A DNA stretch of 64,000 nucleotides from NCBI GenBank assembly GCA_900491605.1, contig UESW01001687.1, forward strand, positions 287,327 through 351,326, written 5' to 3'. The first letter of the stretch is position 1, and the number at the start of each line of letters is the position of its first letter. The notes beneath the pieces are model-generated. The model saw only the letters and a list, made by a program, of their open reading frames with translations, searched no databases and had not been told where the DNA came from. Below are positions 57,769 to 64,000 of the stretch, piece after piece. This stretch comes from Calamus simplicifolius. Its lineage: Eukaryota > Streptophyta > Magnoliopsida > Arecales > Arecaceae. Both the position numbers and the translations under genes were made by a program.

Positions 57769-60001
57769 ACATACAGGGATAGGCATCGGTATTGGACTAC
57801 ATAAGCCAAAGAGGATCATTCAGCGGCCGAGCGATATAGGTTTGGCGAGACCACGTCATATGCATTGGTGGCTGCTAGTGAGGACCAGTTACCTATCAGG
57901 AGACAGTGATAAGCCAGGATAGAGATAAGTGGGTTTAGACAGGATAGAGATAAATGGGTTCAGGCTATGGCAAGAGAGATACAGTCTCTGCAGAAGAATC
58001 AGATTTGGCGGGTGGTATCACTACCAAGTGGAAAGAAACCCATTGGTTGCAAATGGGTATTTTAGTGCAAAGGAGCTACAGAGAAGGAGGGGATCAGGTA
58101 TAAGGCCAGGTTAGTGGCCAAAGGATTTTCTCAGAAAGAAGGCATTGACTATAATGAGGTTCTCACCAGTGGTACAACACACATCTATTAGGGTATTGCT
58201 GACCATTGTAGCAGTATAGAATTTGGAACTGGAGTAGATGGATGTCAGGATGACCTTTTATGGGGATTTGAAGGAGGAGATTTATATGGAGCAGTCGGAG
58301 GGGTTCATAGAACCGAAGACAAAAAGAAAGGTATGTCATTTGTAGAGATCCTTGTATGGTTTGAAGCAGTCATCGCGTTAGTAGTATATGCGGTTTGATA
58401 CCTTTGTAAGGAGCATCGGTATGTCTAGATGTGAGTAGGATTCATGTGTTTATTTCTAAATTTTAAAAGATAATTCCAGATTATACTTGCTTTTGTATAT
58501 GGATGATATGTTAATTGCATGCAAGAGTAAAGCTATTGTAGAGGATCTAAAGGCAACATTGTCAATTGAGTTTGAAATGAAGGATTTAGGTCATGCTACA
58601 TGGATTTTGGGGATAAAAATTCAGGAGGTTGCTTCATTTATCTCAGAGGACTTATATCAAGAGGGTCTTGGAGAGGTATAGTATGGATGGTTCAAAGCCA
58701 ACCGCATTGCCATTGGCCGATCACATTAACCTCTTCAAGACTATGTCACCGAGTTCTGAGACAGAGGCCTAGAAGATGTCCAAAGTACCTTATGCTTTAG
58801 AAGTTGGCAGCCTCATATATGCTATAGTGTGTTGTAGGCCTGACCTTGCATATGCGGTTAGCCAGGTTAGTAGATTTATGACTAGTCCGGGTATAGCACA
58901 TTGGAGAGCTCTGAAAGGGATCTTCAAATATCTTGTCGGCACTGTCATTGTTGGTATATGTTATGGGTATAGTAGCATGGAAGATGGCACTAGACTGACC
59001 ATGGAAGCTCATAATCAGATAGCAGGTTTTGTTGATGCTGACTATGGAGGTGATTTGGATAATAGGAGGTCGATGATAGGGTATGTCTTTATGCTGAATG
59101 GTGGTCCAATATCATGGAAGTCAAGTCTACAGCCAGTGACAACTTTGTCTACTACAATGTCAGAGTATATTGGTATTTCAGAGGCTGCAAAGGATGCTAT
59201 ATGGCTGAAAGGTCTTGCACTGGAGATGGGGATAGCACAGGGGGTGATTAGGGTATTTTCAGATAGCCAGAGTGCTTTATGTTTGGTCCAAAACCTGATC
59301 TATCATGCTAAGACCAAACATATTGATATCAGATACCATAGGATCAGGGAGCTTGTGGAGGATAATGAGTTGAAGCTTATGAAAGTGTTTACCAAAGATA
59401 ACGCAGCGGATGCACTCACTAAGGTACTACCTTGAGATAGCTTCTTCAGATATGGAGCACTGATAGGATTGATGAACCAGGTGGAGCTTACTATAACTTT
59501 GATGCACCGAGGTGAAGATTGTAAGCTCAGGTGTGGCACATCCAAAGTTCAGAAAAATCACATAGGTTTGAGAGCTTAGGCTACATAAGTTCTCAGGTTC
59601 TTAAGTCATTTGGATCGGTTTGTGACCCAAGAATAGAGAGCATGTGAGTCATGGGTGCATATGGGCTCGGATTTGAGTGCTTTCTTGCATAGCTTAGAAG
59701 GGAGTTTTTTGAGATAATGTTTAATAACCTAATTGTAGGTTATGGGATTTGGTCCATGGGGATTGAGCTCAGGTTTTCTGGATATGCTTCCATATTTTAT
59801 GTAGTTTGTTAGGGAGTTGGTTACGGACTGGTGTAGAGAAGTTTTATCATCCAAGATGGATGATTATTTAAGGCTCTCTCTGGATGTAACCGGATAGACG
59901 GAAGACCAAGAAATAAAGGCATTCTCTTTTTCTTCTATATTCATCTATTTTTCTTCTTCATTTTTTCTCACGCATCTGATCTCGGCGGAAGCTGTGCAAC
60001 A
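57769..60001 (+). mobile_element. 5'-truncated Ty1/copia fragment with 3' LTR
   Basis: It begins inside the integrase-RT linker (SYALVAASED-like reading near 57858-57890), then RT pieces: QKNQIWRVVSLPSGKKPIGC region near 57990-58050, LLYMDDMLIACKSK (about 58487-58530), and RNase H at 58776-59435 (DADYGGDLDNRRSM, FSDSQSALCL, KTKHIDIRYH) ending at a TGA after KVLP. Several stops lie between 58060 and 58490. A purine tract AGGTGAAGAT (about 59510-59519) precedes a probable LTR. There is no 5' LTR, gag, protease or integrase. It belongs to a different family from A-D. Confidence 0.85.
59520..60001 (+). repeat. Probable 3' LTR of the truncated copia fragment
   Basis: About 480 bp, from TGTAAGCTC right after the purine tract to TGTGCAACA (or the overlapping GCAACA ending at 60007). 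No partner copy is available, so the limits are tentative. Confidence 0.45.
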
Positions 60002-61665
60002 GCAACAGCAAAGTGCAATAAATTTAGTACTAAGAGTTTTTTTTTCTTTTATTTTTAGCATGGCTCGAAGAATGAGGCATGCTTGGTTGTCAGAGCAATG
60101 ATGATGACAAAAGAATTACATGCGATCAGTTATGACTTCGTTGCCAATCCCAGAAGTTTATTGAACTAACTGAGATTTGAGATGCAACTGAGCAGCATAC
60201 CTTCATTTAAGAAGCATCAACCAGTCCCAAAAAGTTTAATCTCATCCCCTTTGTCACAGCAGAAAGAATATCCTTTCAAAGGAGAGGGAAACACTTTTAT
60301 GACTTTGAATTAGAGTAAACTCGGAACTTGTCCTGTAATTATATAAATAACCCATATGCTCTTTTTTTTTCAGATTTTTGGTTCTTAATCTCCGTATGCA
60401 GTAGCGTGGGCACAACCCATATAAATGAATAATTGGATCACATCTTGCACAAAGTAAAAATCATACACCTAGAAAGAGATCTAACCTCAATGGGAAGTAG
60501 CAGCAAAGTAACATGTAGTTTGGATCTAGCAATAGCAATTACATTTCCGATAAATATAACTGCAAGTTTGCTTTGTTTATAATATACTATTAACAAATGT
60601 TAATGGAGCTTTGGTCCATTGTTTGGTGCCTCTCTCATTAAAATTTATCAAATAGAAAAAGAAGTATCCTCACTAGTTTATTAAAATTTATAACAAATTT
60701 ATTTAAGGACAAAAATTCAATTGCTCGAACAGAGGTCTCGAGTGAGAGACAAGTATCCTAACCAGCTATGTTATAACAGATCGCAAAATAGATGCCTAGC
60801 CTTGCCTAATTTATTCCATTTTTTCTTACATAAGTCGGTGGTATTACAGTAGTCCAATTAAGCAAAAGGATTGCATCAAGCCATTATCCTGGCTCAAAAC
60901 TGTCGTAATTGAAACAACATCATAATTCACAAGGGTTGCTGCAAATAGAGCAAAAGCCTGGTTACATCCCTCCACTATTAAGAGAAGGATCTCTATTCAA
61001 ACTTGAGGGCGGTTTCCCCAGCATTGGAAAAGTTCCATTGTTCATATGAAATGATTGCCAGTCATCACGCAGATATTGTAAAAATAACATAACAGGAACT
61101 TTCATTTTTTTCCATCAACCAGCATGCTTCCATGCAACACAGAACATCACCTCAGAAGCCTTGGATGCCAAAAAAAAAGGACCAACTCTAAAAGAGATTC
61201 CTCTTGCAGAAGATCTGCCACGTTTCTATTTAGTCTTTAGCCCCATGTATAGGCTCTGCATTCTTCTGAGATTACTGCTATTCTCAATGTCAGTAACATT
61301 TCTCAGAATTAGATTCTGGCAGTTGTGGCACCCTGTGAGTGCTCAGAAAATATTATTTACTAGGCTGTGACAGAAAGCCACTTTTCCTTCGCAAAAAAAA
61401 TCAGAGAAGTAACTGTCAACAAAGACACAAGGTAAGATTTATGAATTGAAGTATGATCTAACAAGTTCGATCACACCTATTCTTCACGTATACATATTTT
61501 GCAGAAGGGGAAGAAACTATACTTTACGTGAAGCATAATTGCCTTCCTTTAGCTGCTTGAATGCTAAAATATTTTTCTTTTTCGAGAAATGAAGGCTAAA
61601 AATACAACTGTCTCAGCAAAAGTTGTGAAAAGAGATCTTATCCAATGTTATCTTCTCCCTGCAAC
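60002..61665. other. Intergenic region between the copia fragment and the minus-strand gene
   Basis: No convincing gene, RNA or repeat. The right part (about 61100-61665) probably includes the 3' untranslated region of the minus-strand gene. The missing kinase part of the receptor gene is not here. Confidence 0.45.
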
Positions 61666-63550
61666 TTATGTTTCCACTTCGAGGGTTGCTTCTGCAAAGA
61701 TAGGGCTGCTCAGGTGGTGCAGGAAGATTGGGAGATCCAATGCATGTTGTGCAACAATCACATCTTCTTCAGACAATTTTAAAGCTTCTAATATATATTC
61801 CTGCAAGGAAAAAAGTTACTGACCATACTCGCTGGCTTATACTAGATCTGGTAAGTAAATTAGTAGTAGAGTTAAAACAGGCAATGGGAAACAACTAGGA
61901 GTGGCATGACAAAGTATCAAGTGGAAGAAATTGTTTAAAATGACACTGACATATGGAATGAAAATCACAGAGAGCTCCACAAAAATTTCTCAATTGTCAC
62001 ACACAAGAGGGCCGAAGAAAGGGAAAGGGGAGACCAAGATGGAGCAGGTAGTGAAAAACATCAAAAGCACCTGCTTCTTGACTACACAATTATGTTGCTA
62101 ATCCCAAATTGATGAGAACAAGGCTTGTTAAATTTATGTTTACATTTAGGCCTTGTTTGGGACAGCATCATTAGCTCTCAGTGAAATTTCAACAGCTATA
62201 GCCAACAATAACTTTGGCAACACTGCTCCTCTCAAAATATTTCCTATTGCTTTAGTACCTCATTTCGCAGCTTCCGGATGTATCCAACAAATAGCAAGTG
62301 CAATCTCTCTTTTGTGTAGCTGTTGATATGACCGATGAGCCGTAGTTCCTGCAGGAGGAAATATGCCAATCAAGACAAGGCAACTAACAGTTTTGATATC
62401 CCATTTGGGAGAAAAACTTGTCTTCTGATATTTTTTGACGTAGCAATTTTAGAGGCCACTGTGGCCATGTGTCACCAAACTGAGATTTATAACTAGAAAT
62501 CCAGTGCTTGTGCACTAAGTTGACTCTCAAAAACAAACAACATAGAAAGTTGCAATGACAAACTTGAGCAGATATATGAAAGGACGGGAAGAGTAAATCT
62601 TGATAAAGGTATCCTTAAGTCACTCAAGATTCAAAAAACTCAAGCTTAACAGAAATCCCTGAATGTCAGACTCAGGTCTCTGTTCGTGGAAAAAGGTTTG
62701 ACAATAACCATTGTTTGCTTCTTGGAAAGGAGAAGTGCCATTTATATGTTGAAAGTTTTGCAGTCATCGTTTAAGGAAAACACATGCAGTTCATAAAAGG
62801 TAACTAGTTGATTTTTCTTCATGACATAACAAGAAATTGTTATATGGAATTTATCCATTAAAGCAAACTTTTTGTCTTAAACCAGAATATACAATCCAAC
62901 CATTGACAACTGATCTGCAAGCAATTGTAAGATACTCACAGTTACTCTTTTAGCAATGCCCATGGAAAGGTCCCATCCAGTGCTCACCACAACCTTAAAG
63001 ATTCCATGAGTTTCAATTTTGGCCCAGCCAAAGAAGACCCCCCATACTTGATCAGGAACAAATTCAAATGAAGCATTATCTGTTTGTTTACAGGATAAAA
63101 GTTCCAAGTGCAAATTCAGAACAAGAAATAACATAGCATGGATTATTACAGCGATTGATACTATAATACCCCAATAGATGGATGATCAGATGAAATGTTA
63201 AATCAAGAATTTTACTGACCTGCATTTATTTTAGCAACAGCAAAGCCATCATGAGGAAATACCTCGCCTATCAGACCTCTAGCATACAATGGTTCGATTG
63301 GCAATGCATTTTGAACCCCTGCACCGTAACATCATGCCTTGACAATAGAACATAATGACAGGGAAATATATAATGAGAATGGAATAGAATTGTACAATCT
63401 TCAAATGCTGGAAGGCCCCATAACTCAGGCTGAAACTCTAAAAGTGAATGCAGCACACAATTTGCAATTGAATAACGTTCATCTTGACATTGCAGAGATG
63501 GAACAGCCACTACCTTAGCTCCAGAAGCCTTTGCAGCTCTGACACCAACC
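61666..63550 (-). CDS. HAD phosphatase/riboflavin-kinase-like protein, 3' exons (gene continues past right edge)
   Basis: Five exons on the minus strand: 63396-63550, 63220-63318, 62940-63079, 62259-62348 and 61666-61800 (stop TAA 61666-61668), about 205 codons with all phases compatible. The first exon has VGVRAAKASGAKVVAVPSLQ, the end of a HAD hydrolase domain, then LEFQPELWGLPAFEDW and, in the next exon, VQNALPIEP, the linker found in plant bifunctional FMN hydrolase/riboflavin kinase (Arabidopsis FMN/FHY, At4g21470). The third exon has VWGVFFGWAKIETHGIFKVV, matching the GVYFGWA strand of the kinase domain; the fourth ends LLFVGYIRK. The kinase part is shortened, and the usual GIPTANL-type motif is not where expected (VFPHDGFAVAKINA). 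It is probably a paralog that kept the phosphatase and a degenerate kinase. The exact substrate is not certain. Confidence 0.72.
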
Positions 63551-64000
63551 CTATATGAAGAAATGGCAATTTAGTTAAAAGAAATAGATGCTGGCATGAA
63601 TGATATGGGGAAAGTAAGGACATAGTTAACAGCTCAATTCCTGTTAAGTCAAGGTGGTATTGCAAGGGAAGATGGAGGGAAAAAAGAGGGGAAAAAATAT
63701 TACTGTGAATAGCCAGTCCAACTTTAACCTAGCAGTGCCTAGCATGCTAGCCTGATAAATATTACAGATCAGCTTTTATGAATGATCGATCACCTTGCAG
63801 CTTTTATCAGTGTGACTTGCAGTTTGCTTAATTAAACATCAGCCATGCAACCACATGCTATATCAGTTTTCCAAGTGAACCTGTGCCACCTTTAACCATT
63901 TGCATTCGCCACAAAAAAGGACTGCAACCTATTTTTGCTTCTCATGGCATATGTTGTGTTTTTTAGCTTTCTGCCGAATTATATTGCCTCCATAAACTAC
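63551..64000 (-). other. Probable intron of the minus-strand gene
   Basis: No coding stretch fitting the rest of the HAD domain is seen here. The acceptor (TATATAG before GGTTGGTGTC, minus strand) sits at 63551, so the preceding exon lies beyond the window. Confidence 0.5.

Noticed and set aside
61161..61822. Plus-strand ORFs of 69 and 77 codons
   Set aside because: One lies in the presumed 3' untranslated region and the other is antisense to the last exon of the minus-strand gene.

Overview
The window is plant nuclear DNA, probably from a monocot; a palm is my guess, at low confidence. The evidence is CCHC-type Ty1/copia elements with initiator-Met-tRNA primer sites, a Tat-type Ty3/gypsy element with a second RNase H domain, and two intron-rich plant genes. 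Roughly the first 49 kb is a nest of LTR retrotransposons, all on the + strand. Host genes appear only in the last 10.5 kb.

Layout: 1-9803 is SIRE-like copia element A, whose left end lies outside the window. It sits inside copia element B, of which gag, pol and a 2.2-kb 3' LTR remain (9804-15971). After about 0.5 kb of unclassified DNA comes a Tat-type gypsy element (16490 to about 27430) with 5' LTR, gag, PR-RT-RNaseH-archaeal RNaseH-INT, a 65-bp tandem array and an antisense spliced coiled-coil gene; its 3' LTR is missing. A sharp junction at about 27430 leads into SIRE-like element D (to 49241). Its 5' LTR is split by element C (27886-38303), a complete insertion with near-identical LTRs and a 5-bp target duplication, ATTCC. 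From 49242 to 53560 there is mostly non-coding sequence with old LTR-like remnants, a microsatellite and a foldback. An LRR/malectin receptor-kinase gene fragment (53597-57768) is fused to a 5'-truncated copia fragment (to about 60001). The last 2 kb carry, on the minus strand, the 3' exons of a HAD-phosphatase/riboflavin-kinase-like gene that continues past the right edge.

The most interesting signal is in the three SIRE-like elements (A, C, D). Each carries a third ORF between pol and the 3' LTR. In A and C this ORF is preceded by a cluster of the 10-bp palindrome GAGTCGACTC (and GAGCCGACTC variants) set at 20-22 bp, about two helical turns. The same motif and spacing fill the U3 region of the LTRs. 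The layout before the third ORF (three close pairs plus a single) is the same in both families. Element D uses a different U3 repeat, and part of that repeat also reappears before its third ORF. This suggests that the third ORF has its own LTR-like promoter.

No retrotransposon gene here is fully intact. A and C are broken mostly by single-base deletions, some at the same place in both families. The Tat element is broken largely by stops that look like CAG-to-TAG changes. Boundaries and breaks were read by eye; no alignment or database search was possible.
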